Assembly (NCBI RefSeq): GCF_900101595.1
Contig: NZ_FMYY01000001.1
Coordinates: forward strand, 306,735-370,734
From: Paenibacillus sp. cl123
GTDB lineage: Bacteria; Bacillota; Bacilli; Paenibacillales; NBRC-103111
Length of the DNA stretch: 64,000 bases
Direction of reading: 5' to 3'
The notes below the pieces were generated by a model. The model ran no database searches. It saw only the letters and a list, made by a program, of their open reading frames with translations, and was not told the DNA's origin. Numbering within the stretch: position 1 is the first letter of the stretch; each line of letters starts with the position of its first letter. The translations under genes and the position numbers were made by a program. Shown piece after piece: positions 51,901 to 59,832 of this stretch.

Positions 51901-54900
51901 GTGCAGAGTCGCCCTATCTATATCGGCTTTGACCTCATGCTGCCGACGCGCAGCGATTACCATTCCTGGATACTGAAAGGAGACGGAGGGGCCAACGCAG
52001 TGACGCTGGCGACGGCCGGAGGTCAACTTGTATACAAGAATTCGGCTGGCGGCGATGTCGCACTTATGCCTTACGAAGCAAACCGGTGGTACGCCATCGC
52101 GATGCTGGCAGATCCGGTTACTGATCGCCTGTCTGTGTATGTGGACGGTGTGCTGCGCGCCAGTGGCGTGCCGTTTCGGACCAATGTGACGACGTTGACC
52201 CAGTGGACGGCGGCGACCGGCGTAGCGGGCACGGGCGCCCACTATGTGGATGAGGTGACCGCGTATGCGTGGGCTCCGTTCATCGAGGATGCCTTTGACG
52301 CGGAATCTGAAAGAGCCGCCCCGGCGGGATACAAGCTGAAGGGCGGGGACTGGCTGCAGGTTCGGAAAGTGCCGGGACATGACGGGCTCGCCGCTTGGGC
52401 TGATGCGGAGGGAGCGGAGGAGCGGGTCACGGCGGTCAAGTCATTTCCCCCGCAGCGGCATATGGTCGGACTGCAGGCCGAGCTGTACTTGACGGAAAAA
52501 AGTGAAGGAGCGGCATGGGGGCTAATCGGCGCTTCCGAGCAGGAGGCAGTCACGCTGTCCGTATACGGGGGACGCTTCCAGGTGCATGGAGGGGCGGAGC
52601 ATCCCGTCGATGCGGGGCCGATCCGCGGCAATGGCTGGCAGACGATTCGCCTTCTGGCCGACATACAGCGGCAAAGCTACGACCTGTTTGTGAACGGGGC
52701 GCTTCGCGCGGAAAACATCCCGTTCGTGAACAGCGCCGATGTGCTGGAGGGAGTGCGGTTCACTGCCGGCGGCAAGGAAGGCGGGACGTACGGATTGGAC
52801 GAGGTGAAGGTATACCCGCTTGTCTATTTGATCGATGATCGGTACGACGAGTTGCCTGCCAGCGCTGCTCCTCCTGCATATACGCTGGATCTGGGAGGGA
52901 ATACAATCCGGGTGGAGGACACGGATGGAGGCCAGCGCCGCAGCTTGAAATTCACCGATACGACGAACAAGGCGGCCGTCGCTACCAAAACCTTTGCCAC
53001 CCGAACCGACCCGGTTGTCACCGAATTCGAGATCATGCTGCCCAGTCAAGTGGCGTATCACTCCTGGAATGTAAAGGATGAGGCGGGAACGAATGCCGTC
53101 ACGGTCATGACGTCGGTTCTTAACGGACGGCATGTGCTGATCTACAAAAATGCCGAGGGCGGCGATACATTCCTGGCGGATTATGAGGTTGGGCGATGGC
53201 ACCGGTTGAAGCTGATCGCCGATCCGCAGCGTGGAAGGTTTACCGCTTATGTGGACGGCGAACCGAAGGCTGTGGACGTGCCTTTCCGGTATCCTGCATC
53301 GACCGTTGGCCGTTTTGCCGCGTCTACGGCCACAGGCGGGTCGGGCGTATTCTACATGGATAATTTGCGCGCCTATCCGCTCGGGGAACGGGAGTCGGAG
53401 CTGCCGCTCGTCGAACTTCTCGGCGAGCCGCTGATCGACATGTCGCTGGAGGATTCTTATGCGGAGCCGGGCTACCGGGCGACCAGCGTGTATTACGGTG
53501 ATGTAACCGACCGCGTTCAGGTAACCGGTAAGGTCGATGCCGGGCGGGAGGGAGGTTATGAGCTGCAGTACACGGCGAGCGATCCCTCCGGCCGAACAGG
53601 GCCGCCCTCCTTCCGATTCGTACAGGTGAGACAGCGGATGGGTATTGCCGAGGCGACTGCAAGTTCGTCGTTCGTCAACAACGACGGTATACTGGAGATA
53701 AAAGCTCGCGTCTGGCATAAGGAAGGAGCCAAGCTGATCGTGCGGGCAGCGGTCGGAGGCGTGGAGAAGAGCGTTGTTCTGGACCCGCCGCCTACCTCCC
53801 CTGCGGGAGAAGCCGTTATCCTGCGCTGGGCGGGCACGGAGCTGCCCGAAGGACGATGGACGGCCGAGGTGACTGCGAGTACGGAGGATGAAAAGGTCGT
53901 GACGGCCTCACTCTCTGAGGCGATTATCGTAGACCGGACGGCGCCGAGTGTGGCCCTGACGATGACCCTCCCGGACGGAAGCCGTTACGAGCCTGGAGAG
54001 GTCAGCTTGAGCAGCGTTACGGTGACTGCCGATGCCTATGATGCGCACAGCGGCATAGGGGAGATTCAATACCGGTTAAACGAAGCGGACTGGTTCGTTT
54101 ATGAGCTTCCGGTGCTGATCGAGGAGTCTGGAAGGCATCGGCTGGAATGGCAGGCCGTCGACCGGGCAGGAAACCGAAGTATGCCGGTAGTGGCGGACGT
54201 GTATATCAGCAGGCAGGAGCCGGTGATTGTGCTGCTCGGAGACAATCCGCTGACGGTGCCATGGCAGGGCGTGTATGAAGAGCCGGGCTATCGGGCAAGC
54301 AGTTTGTATTATGGCGATTTGACCTCGCAAGTTACGGTGACCGGTGATGTATACACGAACCGTCCGGGCGTCTATCGGCTCCTGTATGCAGTGACAGACC
54401 CTGGAGGAACGCCGAGCGCCGTCAAGGAGCGGCTGGTGATCGTGAAGAAGAGCGATTATGAAGAGCCGGATGAATCGCATGAACCCGAAGAGACGGGCAA
54501 CTCGAACCAAGGCGGCAGCGGATCTCAGCATCCGTCCACCGGCATGCCGGATGTTCCGGCAGCAGATGCGCCGGTCCTGCGCGTTCATGGACGGAGCGAA
54601 CCGTTTCAGGATATGCGCTTGGTCGGCGGAGAGCTGGTCGCTGCAATCCCTGCCTCCGGCGGCGGCTACGAGCTTGAGCTGCCCGAGGCCGTGATTCGCT
54701 CTTGGGCGAAGCAGGCAGATACGGTTCGGCTGGAGACAACGTGGAGCAGCATATTGCTGCCTGCGGCCGGGCTGCTTCGGCTGTTAGGCCATGAAAACGG
54801 CAAGCTCCTCCTTCAGGTGGAGCAATCGGAGATGCGAAACGAACTGCTCGCCCAGCTCCCGGGTGAGGCGATCGGGAAGCCCCTTGCTGTCAAACTGAGC

Positions 54901-55746
54901 TGGGTGCCTGAGCGAGGACCGGCCAGGGAACTGTCAGGTCCCGGCTTCCTTGATCTCATTACCATGTCACTGCGGCAGCCTTCTCTGACGGATGCAGCCA
55001 TTGCCGGACGGAGCGTTGGCGTTGTCCGGTTCGACCCTGCGACGGGCGATATCCGCCCGGTGCCTGCTAATCTGAGACTGAGGGTTGGAGGCGAGGCGGA
55101 GATGCTTTTCCGTTCCAACAGCGGGGGCATATATGTGGCTGCAACGAGCTCCGGCGCGAAAGAGTGGAGAGACCTCGCCGGTCATTGGGCAGAGAAGACC
55201 GTGCTGGATCTCGGCGGCCAACTGCTGCTGCAGGGTACGAAGGCTGACGCATTCGAGCCCGAACGCCCTGTGAACCGCGCAGAATTTGCGGCGATGCTGG
55301 TGAGAGGACTGGGACTGCTAGAGACTGGCGGCAAGAACGAAGCGCTCTGGCCGGATGTGTCTCCGACTTCCTGGTATGCGCATGCAGCTGCGGCAGCGGC
55401 AGAGCATAGGCTCATCGAGGGTTATCCAGACGGCACGTTCCGGCCGGATGGAGAGGTGACCCGGCAAGAGGCTGCCGTGATGCTGGAGCGTGCGATGCGC
55501 AGCTTGATGCGGCTCCATGAAGAGGCGAACGGCGAATCGAACAAGCTGGGCGAAGACACAGCGGCAAGTAAATATTTCGGAGACGCCGAGGAGATAGCGG
55601 AGTTTGCTCGTGAAGCAGTCGCGCGCTTGGCCGAAGCAGGCTGGCTGCAGGGCGACGAGAGCAACCGGTTCAATCCGGCAGATGCTCTATCGCGAGCGGA
55701 GGCGGCGACCTTGCTGAAGCGTCTCATCCTTGCCTCATTTCCTTGA
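48967..55746 (+). CDS. Giant SLH-anchored family 8 polysaccharide lyase (2259 aa)
   Basis: A signal peptide (about 1-33) is followed by a PL8 lyase (about 36-815): Asn167 in DNWYHWEMSGPQ, His286 and Tyr295 in DGSFLQHGPHPYIGNYGTTF, and Arg347/Arg349 in MDMFRGRLIS match the catalytic Asn, His, Tyr and Arg of the family, which cuts hyaluronate, chondroitin, xanthan or alginate-like uronic-acid polymers by beta-elimination. Next are a fibronectin type III domain (829-918), three LamG-like modules (921-1101, 1102-1288, 1289-1474), two DUF5011-type Ig-like domains (1478-1554, 1753-1828) around further Ig-like parts, a linker, a pre-SLH domain and three SLH domains (about 2067-2258). It is the enzyme of the locus with the regulator and importer upstream. 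GGGGAGG precedes the ATG. The exact polymer is not readable. Confidence 0.9.
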   Translation: MTRIVRQRSLIIMLICTVWLASLPALTPLSAAAVAPGGAGGDEFDFLRERWLRVLTGGEGLPKDDPDLAARQAAEDDRVKNGTAGVWDLLQTGASRDACGCLWTDLADSDKSGRLVVAYERLRLMALAYRTEGSRFYGSEELKQTVAEALDWMYENWYNERTVRYDNWYHWEMSGPQHLMDTVILLYDELPAERIAAYMKAVAAFSPDPNLTNGSPATGANRVEKAWVFMLRAIIVKNGSELALGRDALSDRTGTPTSNNGLYSVFAYTKMPETDGMHTDGSFLQHGPHPYIGNYGTTFFQLVANAMYLLSGSSWDIRDPEAVHLYRWIYDSFAPTLYKGGQMDMFRGRLISNPSVQSHVAGHRVIQAVLLTAEFAPEQDAEAFRRLAKAWLQDDTYRPFSRNAPAFYALLAKRLLADQTIVPRRDDTVNKLYTQSDRFVHRRPSFAVGLAMSSSRVYRYESINGNNLQGWRTGDGVTYLYNGDLAQYDEDYWATVDKYRLPGITADARKLNPAAGQSTKTPHNWVGGVSDGEFGMAGMQVTPYGTTLTAKKSWFFGDDEFIALGAGITSSSAERAETIVDARKLSNPSRQPLTVQGAQQPTEPAAGERSLLGTGWAHLSGEETNADIGYYFPEPVELGTLREERTATWGDSQTGAATEPITRAYQTLALNHGVKPAGATYLYAVLPGKTAAGTEQYAMNPDFTVLANTPEVQAVQERKLQRIGANFWNDREATVEADGQPWLTSRSQASVLTFMNNNGVDIYAADPTQRRTTPLELELHRPALGIAALDPGVTVTQLQPTVRLSIDVNGAKGASKHIRLLFTGGDDSKPPEQPQGLLAMAASRSEIRLQWEHAVDDQGVAGYEVFRGGVHVATVHSPGWTDSRLAADTAYTYTVRAIDTAGRRSSFSEPATARTLQTSFYLIRDSFDGALPGQPPAGYELDTAGGSVTTEEVQGRGSAVRLEDNRTDKAVVLSKSLGVQSRPIYIGFDLMLPTRSDYHSWILKGDGGANAVTLATAGGQLVYKNSAGGDVALMPYEANRWYAIAMLADPVTDRLSVYVDGVLRASGVPFRTNVTTLTQWTAATGVAGTGAHYVDEVTAYAWAPFIEDAFDAESERAAPAGYKLKGGDWLQVRKVPGHDGLAAWADAEGAEERVTAVKSFPPQRHMVGLQAELYLTEKSEGAAWGLIGASEQEAVTLSVYGGRFQVHGGAEHPVDAGPIRGNGWQTIRLLADIQRQSYDLFVNGALRAENIPFVNSADVLEGVRFTAGGKEGGTYGLDEVKVYPLVYLIDDRYDELPASAAPPAYTLDLGGNTIRVEDTDGGQRRSLKFTDTTNKAAVATKTFATRTDPVVTEFEIMLPSQVAYHSWNVKDEAGTNAVTVMTSVLNGRHVLIYKNAEGGDTFLADYEVGRWHRLKLIADPQRGRFTAYVDGEPKAVDVPFRYPASTVGRFAASTATGGSGVFYMDNLRAYPLGERESELPLVELLGEPLIDMSLEDSYAEPGYRATSVYYGDVTDRVQVTGKVDAGREGGYELQYTASDPSGRTGPPSFRFVQVRQRMGIAEATASSSFVNNDGILEIKARVWHKEGAKLIVRAAVGGVEKSVVLDPPPTSPAGEAVILRWAGTELPEGRWTAEVTASTEDEKVVTASLSEAIIVDRTAPSVALTMTLPDGSRYEPGEVSLSSVTVTADAYDAHSGIGEIQYRLNEADWFVYELPVLIEESGRHRLEWQAVDRAGNRSMPVVADVYISRQEPVIVLLGDNPLTVPWQGVYEEPGYRASSLYYGDLTSQVTVTGDVYTNRPGVYRLLYAVTDPGGTPSAVKERLVIVKKSDYEEPDESHEPEETGNSNQGGSGSQHPSTGMPDVPAADAPVLRVHGRSEPFQDMRLVGGELVAAIPASGGGYELELPEAVIRSWAKQADTVRLETTWSSILLPAAGLLRLLGHENGKLLLQVEQSEMRNELLAQLPGEAIGKPLAVKLSWVPERGPARELSGPGFLDLITMSLRQPSLTDAAIAGRSVGVVRFDPATGDIRPVPANLRLRVGGEAEMLFRSNSGGIYVAATSSGAKEWRDLAGHWAEKTVLDLGGQLLLQGTKADAFEPERPVNRAEFAAMLVRGLGLLETGGKNEALWPDVSPTSWYAHAAAAAAEHRLIEGYPDGTFRPDGEVTRQEAAVMLERAMRSLMRLHEEANGESNKLGEDTAASKYFGDAEEIAEFAREAVARLAEAGWLQGDESNRFNPADALSRAEAATLLKRLILASFP

Positions 55747-55830
55747 ATGAATGGATGGGGAGGGAGGCATCGTCCTTCATTTGAAGGAAACGGTCCTGCT
55801 TGGTCGTAGAAAACGCGATGCCGTGTGCAT

Positions 55831-55860
55831 TTGCTCACAGGCCGTGCTTTCGATTATACT
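55831..55860 (+). promoter_or_regulatory. Candidate sigma-A promoter of the DUF-type membrane protein
   Basis: TTGCTC (55831-55836), 18 nt, TATACT (55855-55860), about 40 bp before the start codon of the gene at 55900. Confidence 0.5.
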
Positions 55861-55899
55861 AGAGTCAAACCTTACATACCTTAGGGAGGCTCTGGCATT

Positions 55900-56325
55900 A
55901 TGCTTCAGGTCTTGTTGTATCTTCACGTATTAAGCGCGATTCTGATGGGAATTTATTTGGTGCTGCCTTTTTTAGTGGGCCGCGTGGACAAGCTTCAATC
56001 TGGCGCGGCCAAGGTCGGCTTTCTGAACGTTTTGTTTGCGACCAATCGCGTCGGCCAATTTTCCTTGATCCTTGCCTTTCTTACCGGAGGCTACATGGTG
56101 AGTAAGGGGGATTATTCGGTCCTCTGGATGGTGTTAGCGGTTGTGCTGTTCCTGGCTCTGGCCGCACTGACGGGCATCATGGGCAAGCGGATGCGTCTGG
56201 CCGTCGGCGAGGCGTCGGGCACTTCGGTGGCCGCTCAGCTTGGCTCGATCAAGACGCTGTCGTTGATCAACGGCGTCGTGTTTTTTCTGATCGTGACGAT
56301 GATGAAGTTTCCGAATCTGTTTTAA
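55900..56325 (+). CDS. Conserved four-helix membrane protein, unknown function
   Basis: 141 residues with four membrane helices: LLYLHVLSAILMGIYLVLPF, FSLILAFLTGGYMVSKGD, SVLWMVLAVVLFLALAALTG and LINGVVFFLIVTMMKFP. The N-terminal LHVLSA pattern recalls DUF2269-like membrane proteins, but I do not assign a function. GGGAGGCTC precedes the ATG at 55900. It is a single-gene unit between its own promoter and a shared terminator. Confidence 0.8.
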   Translation: MLQVLLYLHVLSAILMGIYLVLPFLVGRVDKLQSGAAKVGFLNVLFATNRVGQFSLILAFLTGGYMVSKGDYSVLWMVLAVVLFLALAALTGIMGKRMRLAVGEASGTSVAAQLGSIKTLSLINGVVFFLIVTMMKFPNLF

Positions 56326-56333
56326 CCAAGAAG

Positions 56334-56372
56334 AAAAGCCTGCCGGATTTTTTATACCGGCAGGCTTTTTTT
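56334..56372. terminator. Bidirectional terminator
   Basis: AAAAGCCTGCCGG (56334-56346) pairs with CCGGCAGGCTTTT (56357-56369), followed by more T. It serves the membrane-protein gene and the convergent YfbR-like gene. Confidence 0.9.
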
Positions 56373-56393
56373 CATTCGCCGCGAGGCGCTGTG

Positions 56394-56978
56394 CTACAGC
56401 TCGTCGACCGTCTTCTCGAAGCTGGGAGCCATATGCTCCAGGAAGTAATTGAGCTCGGGCAAAGCCAGCTCGGCCATGGACTCCTCGATCTGCTTTTTGG
56501 CCGTGGCAAATTCACGATTGCCCGCCGACAGCTCGGTTACGCATTTCAGATAAGCATCGAGCAGGTCGGCCGCCTTGAGGTATACCTTGAACGCGGCATC
56601 CTGGTCATTTTTCTTCGCATCGATCAACGGATCATAGACCTGCCGCAGAGGCTCGGGGATCATATCCAGCAGCCGTTCTGCGGCAAGCTGCTCGATTTCG
56701 CGGAAGTTGGACAAAATTTTCGGGTTATGGTGCTTGACCGGCGTCGGGATGTCCCCGGTGAACACTTCCGTAGCGTCATGGAAAAGCGCCATGCTGACGA
56801 TCCGGTCGGTCGGCACGCTGCGCTCGAATACCGTATTGGCGATTGTACAAAGCGCATGAGTAAGCATGGCTACATGAAAGGAATGCTCGGCCACGTTCTC
56901 CTTCATCACATTGCGCATCAGGCTCCAGCGCTCGATATATCGCAGTCTGTACATATAAGCGAAGAAATGGCTGTTCAT
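56394..56978 (-). CDS. HD-domain 5'-nucleotidase, YfbR-like
   Basis: 194 residues with MNSHFFAYMYRLRYIERW, NVAEHSFHVAMLTHAL (first metal His), ALFHDATEVFTGDIPTPVK (His-Asp) and KAADLLDAYLKC (last Asp). This is the YfbR pattern: a metal-dependent phosphatase of deoxynucleoside 5'-monophosphates that feeds pyrimidine recycling. The ATG at 56978 with AAGGATGATG upstream is preferred to the in-frame ATG at 57038 because E. coli YfbR has 199 residues and starts with the same region. Confidence 0.9.
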   Translation of the reverse strand: MNSHFFAYMYRLRYIERWSLMRNVMKENVAEHSFHVAMLTHALCTIANTVFERSVPTDRIVSMALFHDATEVFTGDIPTPVKHHNPKILSNFREIEQLAAERLLDMIPEPLRQVYDPLIDAKKNDQDAAFKVYLKAADLLDAYLKCVTELSAGNREFATAKKQIEESMAELALPELNYFLEHMAPSFEKTVDEL

Positions 56979-57214
56979 GAAGTCATCATCCTTACGTGAG
57001 GGTACTTGGCGAAACATGCCGCAGAACGAATTATACACGATTCGGACGTCTCGTGCGTCTGTTTACTTGTAAAACCTCCGTGACAATTTTTGGACCATTT
57101 TGTGGACCATGGAATGAAACGCGGTTTCTATCTATGAAAAGGAAGTGCCGGAGCGAGGAGCTCTATGGTATGATAGAATCATATGCCAACCACCGAAAGG
57201 AGTCTTTATTCATC

Positions 57215-58756
57215 ATGAAGCAATTTCAAGAAAGTATGTATAAATTGATTGTGGAGACCTCCACCAACCTGCCGGCCGACGTCCGGGAGGCGATCCAGGA
57301 AGCAAGGGCCAAGGAGGATGCGGGCACGCGCTCAGCGCTGTCGCTGTCCACCATTGCCGACAATATCCGGATGGCGGAGTGCAACGTTTCTCCGATCTGT
57401 CAGGACACAGGCATGCCGACTTTTATCGTTCATACGCCGGTCGGGGCAAACCAGATCGAGATGAAAAAGGCGATTATCGCAGCGGTGGCTCAGGCGACGA
57501 AGGACAGCAAGCTGCGGACCAATTCCGTCGACAGCCTGACGGGAGCGAACAGCGGAGACAATATCGGACCGGGAACGCCAGTTATTCATTTTGAGCAGTG
57601 GGAACGCGACGAGATCGAAGCGAGCCTGATCTTGAAGGGCGGCGGCTGCGAGAATAAAAACATCCAATATAGCCTTCCTACGGAGCTGGAAGGCCTCGGC
57701 AAGGCCGGCCGCGATCTGGACGGCATTCGCAAGTGCATCCTTCACGCCGTCTACCAGGCGCAGGGCCAGGGCTGTAGCGCGGGTTTCATCGGAGTCGGCA
57801 TCGGAGGAGACCGAACCACGGGCTACGAGCTGGCCAAGCATCAGCTGTTCCGTACCGTAGACGATGTAAACCCGAATGAAGAGCTTCGCAAGCTCGAGGA
57901 CTATGTGATGGAGAACGCCAACAAGCTCGGCATCGGCACGATGGGCTTCGGCGGTCAAGTTTCGCTGCTCGGCTGCAAGATTGGCGTGATGAATCGGCTG
58001 CCGGCCAGCTTCTTCGTGTCCGTAGCCTATAACTGTTGGGCGTTCCGCCGTCAAGGGGTTCGGATCGACGCCGGTACGGGCGAGATTACGGAATGGGTAT
58101 ACCGCAGAGGCAGCGAGCTGCCGATGCAGAAGGACGAGCCGTCTGTGGCTGCAGCGGCAAATGGCGGAGAGCGCCGTGAGATCGTGCTGCAAACGCCGAT
58201 TTCCGAAGAACAGATCCGATCGCTGCGCGTAGGCGATGTGGTCATCATCAACGGACCGATGTACACGGGCCGCGATGCGCTGCACAAATATTTGATGGAC
58301 CACGATTCCCCGGTGGATCTGAATGGCGCCGCCATCTACCACTGCGGTCCTGTCATGGCCAAGGACAGCGAAGGCGGCTGGGTCGTGAAGGCAGCCGGAC
58401 CGACGACGAGCATACGCGAGGAGCCTTATCAGGGCGACATTATCAAGAAGTTCGGCATCCGCGCCGTGATCGGCAAAGGCGGCATGGGAGCCAAGACGCT
58501 TAAGGCGCTGCAGGAGCATGGCGGCGTTTATTTGAACGCGATCGGCGGCGCAGCCCAATATTATGCGGAGTGCTTCAAGAAGGTGGAAGGCGTCGATTTC
58601 CTGGAATTCGGTATTCCGGAAGCGATGTGGCATCTGCAAACGGAAGGATTCGCGGCGATCGTCACGATGGACTCGCATGGCAACAGCCTGCATGCCGATG
58701 TCGAGCAGGACTCGCGTGCGAAGCTGGAGCAGTTCAAGTCTCCGGTTTTCGTCTAA
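57215..58756 (+). CDS. Fumarate hydratase, class I (4Fe-4S)
   Basis: 513 residues, a single chain with both the alpha-type N-terminal part (CNVSPICQDTGMPTFIVHTP, ILKGGGCENKNIQYSLP, GMGFGGQVSLLGCKIG with the three cluster cysteines) and the beta-type C-terminal part (INGPMYTGRDALHKYLM, GPTTSIREEPYQGDIIKKFG, IGKGGMGAKTLKALQEHGGV). It interconverts fumarate and malate and is oxygen-sensitive because of its cluster. It fits with citZ, icd and mdh in the window. The ATG at 57215 follows GAAAGGAG at about 12 nt; the long in-frame extension upstream is not family-like. Confidence 0.93.
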   Translation: MKQFQESMYKLIVETSTNLPADVREAIQEARAKEDAGTRSALSLSTIADNIRMAECNVSPICQDTGMPTFIVHTPVGANQIEMKKAIIAAVAQATKDSKLRTNSVDSLTGANSGDNIGPGTPVIHFEQWERDEIEASLILKGGGCENKNIQYSLPTELEGLGKAGRDLDGIRKCILHAVYQAQGQGCSAGFIGVGIGGDRTTGYELAKHQLFRTVDDVNPNEELRKLEDYVMENANKLGIGTMGFGGQVSLLGCKIGVMNRLPASFFVSVAYNCWAFRRQGVRIDAGTGEITEWVYRRGSELPMQKDEPSVAAAANGGERREIVLQTPISEEQIRSLRVGDVVIINGPMYTGRDALHKYLMDHDSPVDLNGAAIYHCGPVMAKDSEGGWVVKAAGPTTSIREEPYQGDIIKKFGIRAVIGKGGMGAKTLKALQEHGGVYLNAIGGAAQYYAECFKKVEGVDFLEFGIPEAMWHLQTEGFAAIVTMDSHGNSLHADVEQDSRAKLEQFKSPVFV

Positions 58757-58775
58757 GCGCGGTCAGCGGCCCGAT

Positions 58776-59771
58776 ATGAGAGAGAATGGGAACCGATTGA
58801 ACAGGCTGCTTGAACAATATTTATTTCTGTTGACCCCGGTATCGCTGATACTCGGGTTTCTTTTATCTGGTCAGATGCACACCTGGGTGGATGCGATTCC
58901 GTGGCTGTTTGCTTATCTGACCTTCGTGATGGCCTCCGGCTGCAGTCTGAAGCAAATACGAGATGCGCTGAGAATGCCCGGGGCGATGCTGCTGACATTC
59001 GGCCTCACCCATGTGCTCGCTCCGGTTATCGCTTACGGAATCGGCAGCTGGATATTCGGAGCCGAGTCGCCGTACGTCATAGGCTTCGTCTTGTTCGCCG
59101 TCATTCCGCTCGGCGTGTCGTCCGTAATCTGGGTATCCTTGTCGCAGGGACATGTGCCGTTCACCCTCGCGATGATCGTCATCGACACGGCTCTCAGTCC
59201 GTTCGTGATTCCGCTGGCGCTTGAAACGTTGTTCGGTGCCTCCGTCGAGCTCGACCATGCGGGCATGCTGGCCGACCTGCTGAAGATCGTGGTCGCCCCG
59301 ACGCTGATCGGGGTGGCTGTGAACGAGCTGTCCCGCGGCCGGTTCAAAGCTTGGTCGGCTCCGGTATGCGGTCCGACCTCCAAAGTTGCCCTGTGTACAG
59401 TCATTATGATCAATGCGGCCGCTATCGCCCCTTACGTCGTGGAGCTGAAGCGGGATATGGTCGTCGTTGTGCCGCTTGTCGTGCTGCTTGTTATCCTCTG
59501 TTACCTGATCGGCTTCGCAGGATCGGTATGGCTGCGCAGGCCGGAGTTGATGATCGCGATCACGTTCAGCTCAGGCATGCGCAATATTTCGCTCGGGCTT
59601 GTGCTGGCGCTCACCTATTTCAATCCGCTGACGGCCGTGCCCGTTGTGCTGGCGATCCTGATTCAGCAGCCTTTCGCTACGCTGAACCATACGTTTATGA
59701 AGGCGTTTATGCGTACGAATCTTTACAAAAAAATAACTGGTATTCCTCCAGGCGAACAGGTACGATATTGA
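58776..59771 (+). CDS. Bile acid:sodium symporter family transporter
   Basis: 331 residues with eight to ten membrane helices. VMASGCSLKQIRDALRMPG, VLFAVIPLGVSSVIWVSLSQ, the double-Pro/Asp type helix break AMIVIDTALSPFVIPLALE, and FSSGMRNISLGLVLALTYFN fit the BASS family, which moves organic anions with sodium. The start at ATG 58776 has no strong ribosome binding site and follows the fumarase stop by only 19 bp, so coupling to that gene is likely. A C4-dicarboxylate-like substrate would suit its neighbour, but that is a guess. Confidence 0.85.
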   Translation: MRENGNRLNRLLEQYLFLLTPVSLILGFLLSGQMHTWVDAIPWLFAYLTFVMASGCSLKQIRDALRMPGAMLLTFGLTHVLAPVIAYGIGSWIFGAESPYVIGFVLFAVIPLGVSSVIWVSLSQGHVPFTLAMIVIDTALSPFVIPLALETLFGASVELDHAGMLADLLKIVVAPTLIGVAVNELSRGRFKAWSAPVCGPTSKVALCTVIMINAAAIAPYVVELKRDMVVVVPLVVLLVILCYLIGFAGSVWLRRPELMIAITFSSGMRNISLGLVLALTYFNPLTAVPVVLAILIQQPFATLNHTFMKAFMRTNLYKKITGIPPGEQVRY

Positions 59772-59832
59772 GTAAAATTCGTTTCTTGCTGAACCGCTAA
59801 GCAGGTTAACCGGCTGGAGGGACCTTTACACG

